Assembly (NCBI RefSeq): GCF_022829725.1
Contig: NZ_JAKSYG010000200.1
Coordinates: 49,495-113,494, forward strand
Source of the DNA: Methylobacterium sp. E-005
GTDB taxonomy: Bacteria; Pseudomonadota; Alphaproteobacteria; Rhizobiales; Beijerinckiaceae
Direction: 5' to 3'
Length of the DNA stretch: 64,000 bases
Positions 9,818-18,110 of the stretch are shown here, piece after piece (the stretch's first letter is position 1; the number at the start of each line of letters is the position of its first letter). A program made the translations under genes and the position numbers. The notes beneath the pieces were generated by a model that ran no database searches, was not told where the DNA came from, and saw only the letters and a list, made by a program, of their open reading frames with translations.

Positions 9818-10492
9818 GTGGCGGGCACGGAGATCGATGCGGTGGAGGCGGGGCCGCGGCGCGGCGGTCGGCCGACCCGCGCCGAGGCGGTCCGGCGCGA
9901 GGCGCACCTGATCGCCGTCGCGACGAGCCTGTTCCTGGAACGTGGCTTCGATGCGACTTCCATCGACGCGGTGGCCGAGGCCGCCGGGATGAGCAAGCCG
10001 ACCGTCTACGCCCGCTACCGGGACAAGCGGGCGCTGTTCGAGGCGGTCCTGCGCGAGCGGATCGCGGCATGGCTGGCCCCGCTCTCGGCCGCCGCGGAGG
10101 CGCAGGCCGCGCAGGCCGGGACCGACGACGTCGAGGCGACCCTGCACGACCTGAGCCGCACCCTGCTGGCCCATGGGCAATCGCCGGGGGCCGCGATGCT
10201 CAAGCGCAACCTCGTAGCCCAGGCGCTGCAATTCCCGGAACTCGCCCGCCTCGCCCACGAGGAGGGATGGCTGCGGGGCGTGCGCGCCGTGGCGCAACTG
10301 CTCGACGCGCTGGCCCGGCGTGGCCGGATCACGGTCTCCGACCCCGAGATCGCGGCCGATCTGTTCCTCAGCCTCGTGCTCGGCCGGTCGTCGCAGGCGA
10401 GCCTCTACGGCATCGCCACCGACCCGGAGGCGCAGGAACGGCGCCGGCAGGCGGCGGTGCGGCTGTTCCTGGATGGCGTGCGCCCGCGCTGA
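9818..10492 (+). CDS. TetR/AcrR-family transcriptional repressor of the efflux operon
   Basis: The GTG at 9818 is preceded by AAGGAGG with a 7-base gap, a near-perfect ribosome site, so I prefer it to the upstream in-frame ATG at 9731. The protein has 224 residues. The N-terminal helix-turn-helix reads HLIAVATSLFLERGFDATSI … AEAAGMSKPTVYARYRDKRA, the TetR hallmark. The remaining all-helical half is a ligand-binding/dimer domain. Divergence from emrAB and the shared palindrome make it the likely local repressor, relieved by the pump's substrates. Confidence 0.88.
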   Translation: MAGTEIDAVEAGPRRGGRPTRAEAVRREAHLIAVATSLFLERGFDATSIDAVAEAAGMSKPTVYARYRDKRALFEAVLRERIAAWLAPLSAAAEAQAAQAGTDDVEATLHDLSRTLLAHGQSPGAAMLKRNLVAQALQFPELARLAHEEGWLRGVRAVAQLLDALARRGRITVSDPEIAADLFLSLVLGRSSQASLYGIATDPEAQERRRQAAVRLFLDGVRPR

Positions 10493-10941
10493 GGGGCGGC
10501 CGGAAGATTGTTGGGTGGCTGAAGCTGCGATATGTTCGGGAGTGGGACCGGCGGCGGCTACCGCCGGTCCCTGGCATTCACCTTCTCAGGTGTTGCCGCT
10601 TCCAGAGAGGAATGGCGAGGCGGAGCGTGAACCTCCACTCGCCATTCGCTTTTTCGGACCATGCCAGAGAGAAGACCATCTCTCCACACTCCCGGCCGCA
10701 ACCGGCCGCGTGCGGCCTTCGCGGGTGAGTCGGTCGGGCTCACGGCACAAGCTTAGCCGTATCCCCGGGACTTGAAGAATCCGCCTCCGGCACCGCGAAC
10801 CCGCGATTGCGCCCCCCTCGGCACCGGCCTATATACAGACATCCCCCATTCAACAGCGTGAGACGGGACATCCGGATCGACCATCCGGAGCCCGCGGCCC
10901 GATGCCCGGCCCCCGTCCCGCCAGGCCGGAGCACGAAAAGC
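10493..10941. other. Gene-free stretch holding a candidate small RNA
   Basis: 449 bases between tetR and trcR. The left part carries three consecutive hairpins ending in a T-run (separate entry). The right part (10655-10941) leads into trcR and has no recognisable gene. Confidence 0.5.
10536..10654 (+). ncRNA. Candidate structured small RNA with intrinsic terminator
   Basis: Three adjacent hairpins. The first is a perfect 11-bp stem, 10544-10554 with 10561-10571 (GGGACCGGCGG / complement, 6-base loop). The second, 10573-10597, has arms GGCA…CACCT and AGGTG…TGCC around TCTC. The third is a perfect 10-bp stem, 10610-10619 with 10638-10647 (GAATGGCGAG), with an inner GGAG/CTCC stem, followed directly by GCTTTTT. 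The last has the shape of a Rho-independent terminator. It could alternatively just end the tetR message, but three ordered hairpins suggest a discrete RNA. I could not match it to a named family. Confidence 0.45.
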
Positions 10942-11652
10942 ATGTCCCAGGGTCCGCTGATGCCCAAGGCGACCGCCGTCTGGCTGGTCGAGAACACCTC
11001 GCTCGCCTTCGAGCAGATCGCCGATTTCTGCAAGCTGCACCCGCTGGAGGTGAAGGGCATCGCCGACGGCGAGGTCGCGGCCGGCATCAAGGGGCTCGAT
11101 CCGGTCTCCACCGGCCAGCTCACCCGGGACGAGATCGAGAAGGCCCAGAAGGCGCCGCACTACAAGCTGAAGCCCGCCGTCTCCAAGGTGAAGCTGCCGG
11201 AGGTGAAGCGCACCACCAAGGGCCCGCGCTACACCCCCCTCTCCCGTCGCCAGGACCGGCCGAACGCCATCCTGTGGCTGCTGCGCAACCACCCGGAGCT
11301 GAAGGATTCGCAGATCATCCGTCTGGTGGGCACCACCAAGTCGACGATCCAGCAGATCCGCGAGCGCACCCACTGGAATTCGGGCTCGCTCCAGCCGATG
11401 GACCCGGTGACCCTGGGTCTGACCACCCAGATCAACCTCGATTTCGAGGTTCAGCGCGCCGCGGCCGACCGCCCGGCCGCGGTGGCGGCCGAATCCGGCG
11501 CCTCGCTGCTCCCGGCCGAGATCTCCACGGCTCAGGATGGGCACGAGGGTGGGCAGGAGGACGAGCATGGCGGCCGCGAGGAGCGGCTCGACGCGGATTC
11601 GGTCTTCGCCAAGCTCAAGGGCCGGCACCAGGATGAGGACGACGAGGAGTAG
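10942..11652 (+). CDS. trcR: Cell-cycle transcriptional regulator TrcR (DUF1013)
   Basis: 236 residues from the ATG at 10942 (GGAG about 10 bases upstream; an earlier in-frame start adds a non-conserved leader). The sequence shows the DUF1013 family: MPKATAVWLVENTSLAFEQI, HPLEVKGIADGEVA, then RRQDRPNAILWLLRNHPELK and the DNA-binding-like segment IIRLVGTTKSTIQQIRERTHW. TrcR is an alphaproteobacterial nucleoid/transcription regulator tied to the cell cycle. The last ~60 residues are acidic and low-complexity (HEGGQEDEHGG … DEDDEE), which is typical of this tail. It stands alone, convergent with the next gene. Confidence 0.85.
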   Translation: MSQGPLMPKATAVWLVENTSLAFEQIADFCKLHPLEVKGIADGEVAAGIKGLDPVSTGQLTRDEIEKAQKAPHYKLKPAVSKVKLPEVKRTTKGPRYTPLSRRQDRPNAILWLLRNHPELKDSQIIRLVGTTKSTIQQIRERTHWNSGSLQPMDPVTLGLTTQINLDFEVQRAAADRPAAVAAESGASLLPAEISTAQDGHEGGQEDEHGGREERLDADSVFAKLKGRHQDEDDEE

Positions 11653-11655
11653 GCC

Positions 11656-12681
11656 TCACCGGGCCGCGTCGAAGGCGGCTAGGAACGCCGTCAGGTTCTC
11701 CGGCAGGGCGGCGCAGAGATAGCCGCCCTCCTGGACGAGGGCGGTGGGCAGCCCGGCCCGGGCGATCCGCTCCGCCGCCCCGGCGAAGCCCGCCCGGGTC
11801 ACCGTGAGGGCGCCGATCGGATCGTCCGCCGAAGCGTCGAGGCCCAAAGCCACCACCAGCCCCCGCGGGTGATGCGCGGCGATCGCCGCCAGCCCCGCCT
11901 CCACGACTTCGAGCCAGGGGGCGTCGCTCGCGCCCGGCGGCAGCGCCAGGTTGCGGTTGCAGCCAACCCCCTCCCCCACGCCGGTCTCGTCGGCATAGCC
12001 CGCGTAGAACGGGAAGTAATCCGACGGATCGGCATGGACCGAGACGGTCAGGACATCCGCGCGGGCGTAGAAAATCCCCTGCGTGCCATTGCCGTGGTGG
12101 ACGTCGATGTCGAGGATCGCCACCGGGCCGCCGGTGGCGGCCAGCATCCGGGCGGCAGCGATCGCGCTGTTGTTGAGGAAGCAGAAGCCGCCGGCCGAAT
12201 CCGCGTAGGCGTGGTGGCCGGGCGGCCGGCAGAGGGCGTAGGCGTGGCCCTCCGCCAGCGCGGCGTCGGCGGCCGCGACGGCGCATTGCGCCGCACCGTA
12301 GATGGCAGGCCATGTTCCGGCGCGGATCGGCGTCGAGGTGTCGGCCATGTAGAGGCCGGCGAGACCGAGGAGGCCGGTGGGCCTCCGGTGCATGTGCGGC
12401 CGGGCGAAGACGCCGCTGAGGATCTCGTCGCCGAGGCCCGGCATCTCCCCCCTTCGATCCCAGGCCCCGGCCAGGAACGCCACGTAGGCGGGGTCGTGCA
12501 CCGCCCGGACCGGGTCCAGGCCGTGATCGCCGGGCTCCGCGAGGGCGTGGCCGCCCTGTACGGCCGCATCGCGCAGGATCGCGTAGCGCGTGGCCTGCTC
12601 GGGATGCGGGATCGGCGTACCGCGCCGCCAGTAGCGTTCGGGGTCGTGCCGGGGTGAGTCGGGGCTGTGGAAGACGCGCAT
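11656..12681 (-). CDS. Histone deacetylase-family protein (acetylpolyamine amidohydrolase-like)
   Basis: 341 residues of the class II-type HDAC fold, a zinc-dependent hydrolase of N-acetyl groups on polyamines or lysines. Catalytic elements are visible: RPPGHHA (active-site His pair), FCFLNNSAIAA, the metal-binding DIDVHHGNGT, a second metal Asp in LGLDASADDP, and the closing QEGGY loop. In bacteria this family acts in the cytoplasm on acetylpolyamines or acetylated small molecules. It ends 3 bases from the stop of the convergent trcR gene. No neighbour indicates the substrate. Confidence 0.9.
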   Translation of the reverse strand: MRVFHSPDSPRHDPERYWRRGTPIPHPEQATRYAILRDAAVQGGHALAEPGDHGLDPVRAVHDPAYVAFLAGAWDRRGEMPGLGDEILSGVFARPHMHRRPTGLLGLAGLYMADTSTPIRAGTWPAIYGAAQCAVAAADAALAEGHAYALCRPPGHHAYADSAGGFCFLNNSAIAAARMLAATGGPVAILDIDVHHGNGTQGIFYARADVLTVSVHADPSDYFPFYAGYADETGVGEGVGCNRNLALPPGASDAPWLEVVEAGLAAIAAHHPRGLVVALGLDASADDPIGALTVTRAGFAGAAERIARAGLPTALVQEGGYLCAALPENLTAFLAAFDAAR

Positions 12682-12725
12682 CCCGGGAGGTTAGGGCATG
12701 AGCCCGAAAACCGGAATGCGCCGTC

Positions 12726-14126
12726 TCACGACCGCCCGAGCGATGGATCGTCCGGCCGCACGGTGATCAGATGAGGTAGACCGTTCCGTCGGTGCGGAAC
12801 ACCTTGGGGCAGTCCGTCGCGTCGACCAGGCGCCGGGCCGCGTCCAGGGAGATGTGGCGGGCCTGGGCGATCTCCGGCAACGTCATCCAGCGCGCATTCA
12901 TGGCGAGGCTCCCTCCGTAGTTTGTGCGGATCCCGGGTCAACGGCAGAGCCGGCGGCGGGTTCACGGGCGCGTCGTCCGGGGCGATGAGGTCCTGCGGGT
13001 TGCCCACGAGCCAGCCGGACGGCGCCGGCGGCGCGGCGGCGATCTCGCGCAGCAGGGTCGGGACCCGCGCCCAGGGCTCGGTGACCGGCCGGATCGCGGC
13101 CCGCTCCTGCCCGCCGGCGATGCGGATATCGGCCCAGCGGGCACAGAAGGCCGCGACGCAATCCGGGTCGAAATGGCGCCCGCTCTCGGCGCGCAGGCTG
13201 TCCAGGGCCGCCGCGAAGGGCATCGCCGCCTTGTAGGGGCGCTGCGTGGTCAGGGCGTCGAACACGTCCGCCACCGCGACGATCCGGGCGGCGAGCGGGA
13301 TCGCGGTCCCGGCGAGCCCGTTCGGGTAGCCGCTGCCGTCCCAGCGCTCGTGATGGGCTTCGGCGATCTCGGCCGCGAGACGGATCAGCTCGGATTCGCT
13401 CCCGCCCAGGATGCGCTGGCCGATGGTGGTATGGGTCTGGACCACGGCGAACTCGTCCAGATCCAGCCGCCCGGGCTTCAGCAGGATGCCGTCCGGGACG
13501 CCGACCTTGCCGACATCGTGCAGCGGTGCCGCGAGGTAGAGGTTGCGGCAGAAATCGGCGCCGAGCCCGAGCCCCTCGGCGATGATCTGGCTGTAACGGG
13601 CGACCCGCCAGGTATGGTCGCCCGTGTCGTTGTCGCGGTACTCGACCGCGAGGGCGAGGCGGAAGATGATCTCCTCCTCGCGCTCGCGCATGTGGCGCAG
13701 GGCAGCCTCGACCTCGCCGTCGAGCCAGGCCGCCTGCTCGGCCAGCCGCCGCACGGCCTTGGCGAGGCGGATCACGTTGCGCAGCCGTACGGTCAGCTCG
13801 ACGCCCTGCATGGAGGTGTCGAGAAAGTCGGTCGCCCCGGCCTCCAGGGCGGAGAGCCGCACCGCGTCCGAGATGTCGTCGGCCAGCATCACGATCGGCA
13901 CCTGGGCATAGTGCGGGATGGTCCGCATGCACCGGATGAAGGCGATCCCGTCCATGGCGCGCAGGTGGCAATCGACCAGGATGAGGTCGAAGGCCCGGAT
14001 CTGCGCCTCGATGAGCGCGGTGGCCGGATCGGCGTAGTCGGTCACGCTCACATCGGGCTTGGCCTCCAGCAGCCGGCGCAGCCGCTGGCGCATGGTGGCG
14101 CTGTCGTCAACCAGGAGTGCGTCCAT
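12726..14126 (-). CDS. HD-GYP response regulator (cyclic-di-GMP phosphodiesterase type)
   Basis: 466 residues. Residues 1-120 are a receiver domain (LLVDDSATMRQRLRRLL, phospho-Asp in LILVDCHLRAMDG, conserved ATDFLDTS region). A linker helix leads to an HD-GYP domain with HTWRVARYS, HDVGKVGVPDG, HHERWDGSGYPNG and DVFDALTTQRPYK. The HD and GYP motifs look intact, so it should hydrolyse cyclic-di-GMP when phosphorylated. The last ~75 residues are Pro/Arg-rich and unlike the family, and they overlap a small gene in another frame (12767-12901). The true end may be earlier, through a frameshift or simply an unconserved tail. No partner histidine kinase is adjacent. Confidence 0.85.
   Translation of the reverse strand: MDALLVDDSATMRQRLRRLLEAKPDVSVTDYADPATALIEAQIRAFDLILVDCHLRAMDGIAFIRCMRTIPHYAQVPIVMLADDISDAVRLSALEAGATDFLDTSMQGVELTVRLRNVIRLAKAVRRLAEQAAWLDGEVEAALRHMREREEEIIFRLALAVEYRDNDTGDHTWRVARYSQIIAEGLGLGADFCRNLYLAAPLHDVGKVGVPDGILLKPGRLDLDEFAVVQTHTTIGQRILGGSESELIRLAAEIAEAHHERWDGSGYPNGLAGTAIPLAARIVAVADVFDALTTQRPYKAAMPFAAALDSLRAESGRHFDPDCVAAFCARWADIRIAGGQERAAIRPVTEPWARVPTLLREIAAAPPAPSGWLVGNPQDLIAPDDAPVNPPPALPLTRDPHKLRREPRHECALDDVAGDRPGPPHLPGRGPAPGRRDGLPQGVPHRRNGLPHLITVRPDDPSLGRS
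12767..12901 (-). CDS. Small helix-turn-helix-like protein, out of frame inside the end of the HD-GYP gene
   Basis: 44 residues starting MNARWMTLPEIAQARHISLD and ending FRTDGTVYLI. A strong ribosome site (GGAGGGAG) sits 6 bases before the ATG. TLPEIAQARHISLDAARRLV resembles the HTH of MerR/excisionase-like small proteins. It uses a different frame from the HD-GYP gene, whose final residues there look like nonsense sequence, so this frame is more likely the one under selection. The function is unknown. Confidence 0.55.
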   Translation of the reverse strand: MNARWMTLPEIAQARHISLDAARRLVDATDCPKVFRTDGTVYLI

Positions 14127-14680
14127 CAGGGGCTCCCGGGCGGCGGTGTCGGTGCGACCGGCGCGGCGACGCCCGCCGGATAGGGGCGAGGGTGGTTCAT
14201 CCGGAACTTCGTCGCCTGCCCCGGTCCGAACCTCTGCTGCCGCGGACGTATCGGACTCAGTTCCGGGGCGGGCACGGGCGGGAGATCTATCATTGATGCG
14301 CTCGGGACGGCGGCTGTATGATAGATTTGGATCGCAACGCGTTAAAAGTAGGTAAATAATTATTCTGCTGAGCCGAGTAGAAATAACTCTGTATCCGTAC
14401 GAAATCTTGAAACGATGAGAAGGACAGAGGCGTATCGATCAGTTGACCTAAGGAGATCAGAAATTGAAACTTCGAACGATAGTACACATTGCACTTTTGC
14501 CGAGGCACAGCCCTGAACGGCGGTCATGAACAGGATCGCGCGTGGCGCGGACCGGCTTCTCCCTGTGGGGGCGCCGATCGGAAGCGCTGACACGGGACCG
14601 GGCCGCGGCTACCGTCGCGCGCCTGCGGACATCGTGTCCGGCAGGCCGGCACCGGAGGCCCGTCGGGAGAAGCCGGGACG
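14127..14680. other. Gene-free stretch with an A+T-rich patch
   Basis: 554 bases between the divergent HD-GYP and LysR genes. Roughly 14290-14520 is much richer in A+T than the surroundings. It contains an open frame of 72 codons on the minus strand with no ribosome site or family resemblance, which I do not call. Promoters for both flanking genes must lie here, but I found no convincing motif. Confidence 0.4.
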
Positions 14681-15565
14681 ATGATGCGGTTCGATCTCAC
14701 GGATCTCGGCCTGTTCCGGCATGTGGTCGAGGCCGGCTCGATCACCCATGGGGCGGCGCGGGCGAACCTCGCCCTCGCGGCGGCCTCCACACGAATCCGG
14801 CTGATGGAGGAATCCCTCGGGGCGGCGCTGCTGACCCGGGGGCGCCAGGGCATCAGCCCGACCCCGGCCGGGCGCGCGCTCCTCGTCCATGCCCGGGAGG
14901 TTCTGGCCGCGGTCGAGCGCCTGCGCGAGGAGATGTCGGCCTATTCGGGGGGCGCCTTCGGCCAGATCCGGGTGCTGGCCAACACCAACGCCCTCACCGA
15001 ATTCCTGCCGGAGGCACTCTCGGCCTTCCTGGCCGACCATCCCGGGATCGGCGTCGAGATCGACGAGCGCACCTCCGAGGAGATTGTCGGGCTGGTGGCC
15101 GAGGGGGCGGCCGATCTCGGCATCCTGTCCGGCACGGTGGATACCGGCTCGCTCCAGACCTTCCCGTTCCGGGAGGACCGGTTCGTGCTCGTCGCCGCCC
15201 GGGATCATCCCCTGGCGGGGCGGGGGGCGATTCCCTTCGCCGAGGTTCTCGGCCACGACCTCGTCGGCCTCGACAGGCGCAGCGCCATCAGCCGGTTCCT
15301 CGTCGCCCAGGCGGCGCGGGAGGGGCGTCCGATGCGCCTGCGGGCGCAGCTGCGCGGCTTCGACGCCGTCTGTCGGCTGGTCGAGGCCCGGGTCGGTCTC
15401 GCCGTCCTGCCGGAGAGCGCGGCCGCCCGGGCCGCCCAGGGCCTTGCCCTGGCGGTGGTGCCGCTGGCCGACACGTGGGCACGGCGCGACCTCACCCTGT
15501 GCCTGCGGGACCTCGACGGGCTGCCGCCCTTCATCCGGGCCTTCGTGGCGCAGCTGCGGGCTTGA
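14681..15565 (+). CDS. LysR-family transcriptional regulator
   Basis: 294 residues. The N-terminal winged HTH is typical: LTDLGLFRHVVEAGSITHGA, AAASTRIRLMEESLGAALLT, then the GISPTPAGRALLVHAREVL helix. The effector-binding half has IRVLANTNALTEFLPEAL, DLGILSG and FVLVAARDHPLAG. Two ATGs in tandem (14681, 14684) make the exact first residue uncertain. Such regulators usually control a divergent gene, but here the upstream neighbour is a distant HD-GYP gene, so the target is unclear. Several LysR proteins of this shape regulate molybdate, sulfur or efflux genes. Confidence 0.9.
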   Translation: MMRFDLTDLGLFRHVVEAGSITHGAARANLALAAASTRIRLMEESLGAALLTRGRQGISPTPAGRALLVHAREVLAAVERLREEMSAYSGGAFGQIRVLANTNALTEFLPEALSAFLADHPGIGVEIDERTSEEIVGLVAEGAADLGILSGTVDTGSLQTFPFREDRFVLVAARDHPLAGRGAIPFAEVLGHDLVGLDRRSAISRFLVAQAAREGRPMRLRAQLRGFDAVCRLVEARVGLAVLPESAAARAAQGLALAVVPLADTWARRDLTLCLRDLDGLPPFIRAFVAQLRA

Positions 15566-15581
15566 CCGACCCAGCGAAGGC

Positions 15582-15660
15582 CATGGTTTCAAAAGGGCGA
15601 GCCCTTCTGCGGGTCCAGGGGAGCGCCCTGGCGCCGGGCGTTGCCCGGTGCCGGGCGTTG
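15582..15660 (+). repeat. Modular hairpin repeat, copy 1
   Basis: Starts CATGGTTTC, then a hairpin AAGGGC/GCCCTT, a linker, a second hairpin CCAGGG/CCCTGG, and a GGGC/GCCC-type third module. The same order of modules occurs at 53194-53317 and, inverted, at 21799-21939. Stem sequences differ between copies in paired fashion. Confidence 0.7.
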
Positions 15661-15802
15661 ATCGGTGCCGTCGCTGCTTTCGGGTGCTGCCCGCGTCCAA
15701 GCTGTCGATAAGAGCAGGGGTCGAGCCAAACGCCCTGGTCTCCGAAAGCCGAAGGTTCAGCGCTGACCGTCGCAGCATAACGGATGGCCAAAGGCTGTTA
15801 TC

Positions 15803-17350
15803 GTGCGCAGTATTTGGCTGTTAAAGCCGATCATCGCGTTGCTTCCGGGAATTGAAGTTACGTTATTTGTATATTTAGCTAATATAAAAATACAAAATGG
15901 AGATCCGAAGCGATATGACACCGGTCATGACCATGCGCTTGATCTGCGACAGCCTAGTCATGACGGCCACGGTTTGGATATAAGCGTCCTCGAAGGCGGC
16001 CTGGGGATCCTCGACTGCCGCCGGCCTCTTCCCTGTGCTTCGCACAAGGGTGCGGGCAATTTATCAACTTCAGATAGTTTTGCGTATCGTCCGTTGGTCG
16101 TCGCAAATACCAAGATACAAGGTTTCGGGGCTGTGTATAACAAAATTGCGTTTTTTCATCTGAAAAAGACGGCTGGAACATCTGTATACCGGCATCTTCG
16201 GGACGCGGTCAGGCCAGAGTTGTGCGCAAGCTGGAGCTTGGAATTTGATCAGGCCAAGCATTATAGCGTTATTGGCGGACACTATGAATTTCAAGATATA
16301 ATCAGCATCGATGCCGTGAAGATATGCTTCCTGCGTGATCCCGTCGAGCGGTTCATTTCACTCTATAATTACGTACAGACGTTCTCGAAGGAGGAATTAA
16401 TCCGCAACGGCGATGCTGGAGCGATCGGCATGCACCCATTGACGCTCGAAGCATGCTTGGACAGCACGGATCAGGATATTTTGTATGACGTTTCGAACTG
16501 TTATTGCAAAAACTTTTTTGGGCGCGACTATGTCCGGAGCGACGTCTTCTCCGAAGAGGGGTCGTTCACAGAGAAAGCTTGGTCTGTCATTAACAAAATC
16601 GATTTTTTCGGATTCCAGGAAGATTTTGAATCGTCCATCATAAATTTGATAAAATTTCTAGGGTTGAGCCGACCGAGAAAAATATACAGAGAGAAAAGTA
16701 TTCAATACATTCTAGAAGGACAAGGAAAATCTGCCGACGATGAAGAGATTAAATCTCTTTCGGCAAAAATTATGGATCTTAATTTGGATGATGTGGCGCT
16801 ATATCGGAATATTCGAGCGCGTGGTTTTGACGGAAGACTGGGTTCGCCAAATTATGGCCTTGGTGATTTCCCCCGCGCTGAAGTCGGGCGCAAATTCAAA
16901 TTCAAGGGTGTCGTCGAGTCGTTCTCAAGTATCTTGTATGACGGGTGGCACGATGTCGAAGATGGGGTGTGGTCGAAAGGGACAACCGCGGCATTGATCT
17001 TGTCCCATAGTGGGGATGCAAATCTGATTGTTTTGGAAATCGAAGTTCCGCGACAGGACAGGGCGCCGGTCAAAAATATTACCGTTACCCTGAATGAGAA
17101 ATTCGCGCATCGGACGCATGTCGTTCATTCGAACACGGCTATAAGAGTTCCGCAGCTGAAAACCGACGATCGATTTGTCGCGCTCGACGCTGCAGGAAGG
17201 TTCTTGCTGAGCATTCCGGTCGGGCACATATCGTCGCCTTTGTACCATGTGACGATATCGATTGATAAGATCTTCGTGCCGGCGCGATATGAGGCCACGG
17301 GCGACAACAGAGAGCTTGGATTCAAACTACACGAGGTGTCTGTTCTCTGA
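15803..17350 (+). CDS. PAPS-dependent sulfotransferase-family protein with C-terminal beta-sandwich
   Basis: A cytoplasmic sulfotransferase that would move sulfate from PAPS to a glycan or other acceptor. The 5'-phosphosulfate loop is FFHLKKTAGTSVYRHL and the 3'-phosphate motif is CFLRDPVERFISLYNYV. The first ~100 residues from the GTG at 15803 look non-conserved. A start near the TTG at 16095 or the GTG at 16132, just before the loop, is more like the family. The last ~150 residues (FSSILYDGWHDVEDGVWSKG … PVKNITVTLNEKFAHR) form a separate beta-rich domain seen at the end of some glycan-modifying enzymes. The gene is conspicuously A+T-rich for this genome, suggesting transfer. APS kinase lies ~700 bases on, facing it. 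Confidence 0.72.
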   Translation: MRSIWLLKPIIALLPGIEVTLFVYLANIKIQNGDPKRYDTGHDHALDLRQPSHDGHGLDISVLEGGLGILDCRRPLPCASHKGAGNLSTSDSFAYRPLVVANTKIQGFGAVYNKIAFFHLKKTAGTSVYRHLRDAVRPELCASWSLEFDQAKHYSVIGGHYEFQDIISIDAVKICFLRDPVERFISLYNYVQTFSKEELIRNGDAGAIGMHPLTLEACLDSTDQDILYDVSNCYCKNFFGRDYVRSDVFSEEGSFTEKAWSVINKIDFFGFQEDFESSIINLIKFLGLSRPRKIYREKSIQYILEGQGKSADDEEIKSLSAKIMDLNLDDVALYRNIRARGFDGRLGSPNYGLGDFPRAEVGRKFKFKGVVESFSSILYDGWHDVEDGVWSKGTTAALILSHSGDANLIVLEIEVPRQDRAPVKNITVTLNEKFAHRTHVVHSNTAIRVPQLKTDDRFVALDAAGRFLLSIPVGHISSPLYHVTISIDKIFVPARYEATGDNRELGFKLHEVSVL

Positions 17351-18054
17351 CATTCAGGCGGGACGCTACTGAGAGCGGGCTCAACCCTGCCGCTTGCGTT
17401 GCATCGGGAGAGGCTTCGAGATGTCTGCGTAAAATCGGGCGGCGGCTGATTTCCCCGCCGCCGGGGCGCTCTCCGCCGACGTGGGTACCGGTTCGGCGGG
17501 GAGTGCGTCACAACGAAGGCTCCGGGCCGCACGATTGCAACGCGGTCGAGTACGGCCCTCTGGGAGTGCGTTCTGTTTTCGCGCTGCGCTGCCGATCGAC
17601 GCGGTCCGCACGGTGGTTGGATCTGGCCCATGGGCAGATCGGTATGGGGCACGTGTGCGACGTCGCGATTTATCGCCTCTAGGGATGATCCTCGCCAGGG
17701 ATCAACAGGCGCACAATGTCGGAGGTGGAATGCAGTGGGATCAAGGCTTCCGAGCTGGTCTCGCCCGGCAAGAGCTGAATGACGACGCCCGCGATGCTGC
17801 TGTCATCTGAGCGATAATCCTGCCCGGCCTCGCGGTGTTTCCGCACGGACTTCATCGGTGTTGCCTGATGCGGCGCGTGTCCGCGCGGTCCAGGCAACGC
17901 TTCAATCTATCCTGATGTCTCCACGACGGTCGTCCTTCAGAGTCGAGCAGCCTCCGAAGCTGGATCGCGACCAAGGTTTCGTGAGTGGGCATGGCGAGCG
18001 TTCTTCGCCGAAGGTGATGCCGCTTCTGCACACGAAAGCGCGCCACAACAAAGG
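17351..18054. other. Gene-free stretch carrying two copies of a ~110-base repeat
   Basis: 704 bases between the sulfotransferase and the 3' end of cysC. Copies at about 17455-17575 and 17995-18110 share CGATTGCAACnCG and GCG(T/C)CACAACnAAGGCT. The section between them contains only weak open frames on both strands, with no ribosome site or protein family that I recognise. Confidence 0.5.
17455..17575. repeat. Dispersed palindromic repeat (CGCCGA…GGTTCGGCG family), long copy
   Basis: Contains CTCTCCGCCGACGTG, TACCGGTTCGGCGG, GTCACAACGAAGGCTCC and GCACGATTGCAACGCGGTCG. It shares these blocks in order with 17995-18110, and its first half with 2683-2735 and 19716-19775. Confidence 0.6.
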
Positions 18055-18110
18055 CTAAGCGCTGCGCGCGATTGCAACACGACCGGGCGCGGCTCTGAAT
18101 TGAGGCGATG
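17995..18110. repeat. Dispersed repeat copy overlapping the 3' end of cysC
   Basis: Has GAGCGTTCTTCGCCGAAGG, CGCCACAACAAAGGCTAAGC and GCGATTGCAACACGACCGGG, parallel to 17455-17575. The stop codon and last ~18 codons of cysC lie within it, so that end of the protein (RAAPGRVAIARSA) may be repeat-derived. Confidence 0.6.

Noticed and set aside
14290..14508. 72-codon minus-strand frame in an A+T-rich patch
   Set aside because: No ribosome site, no family resemblance, and chance stop-free length is plausible there.
17688..17897. Short minus-strand frame between the sulfotransferase and cysC
   Set aside because: No good start signal, no recognisable domain and low-quality composition.
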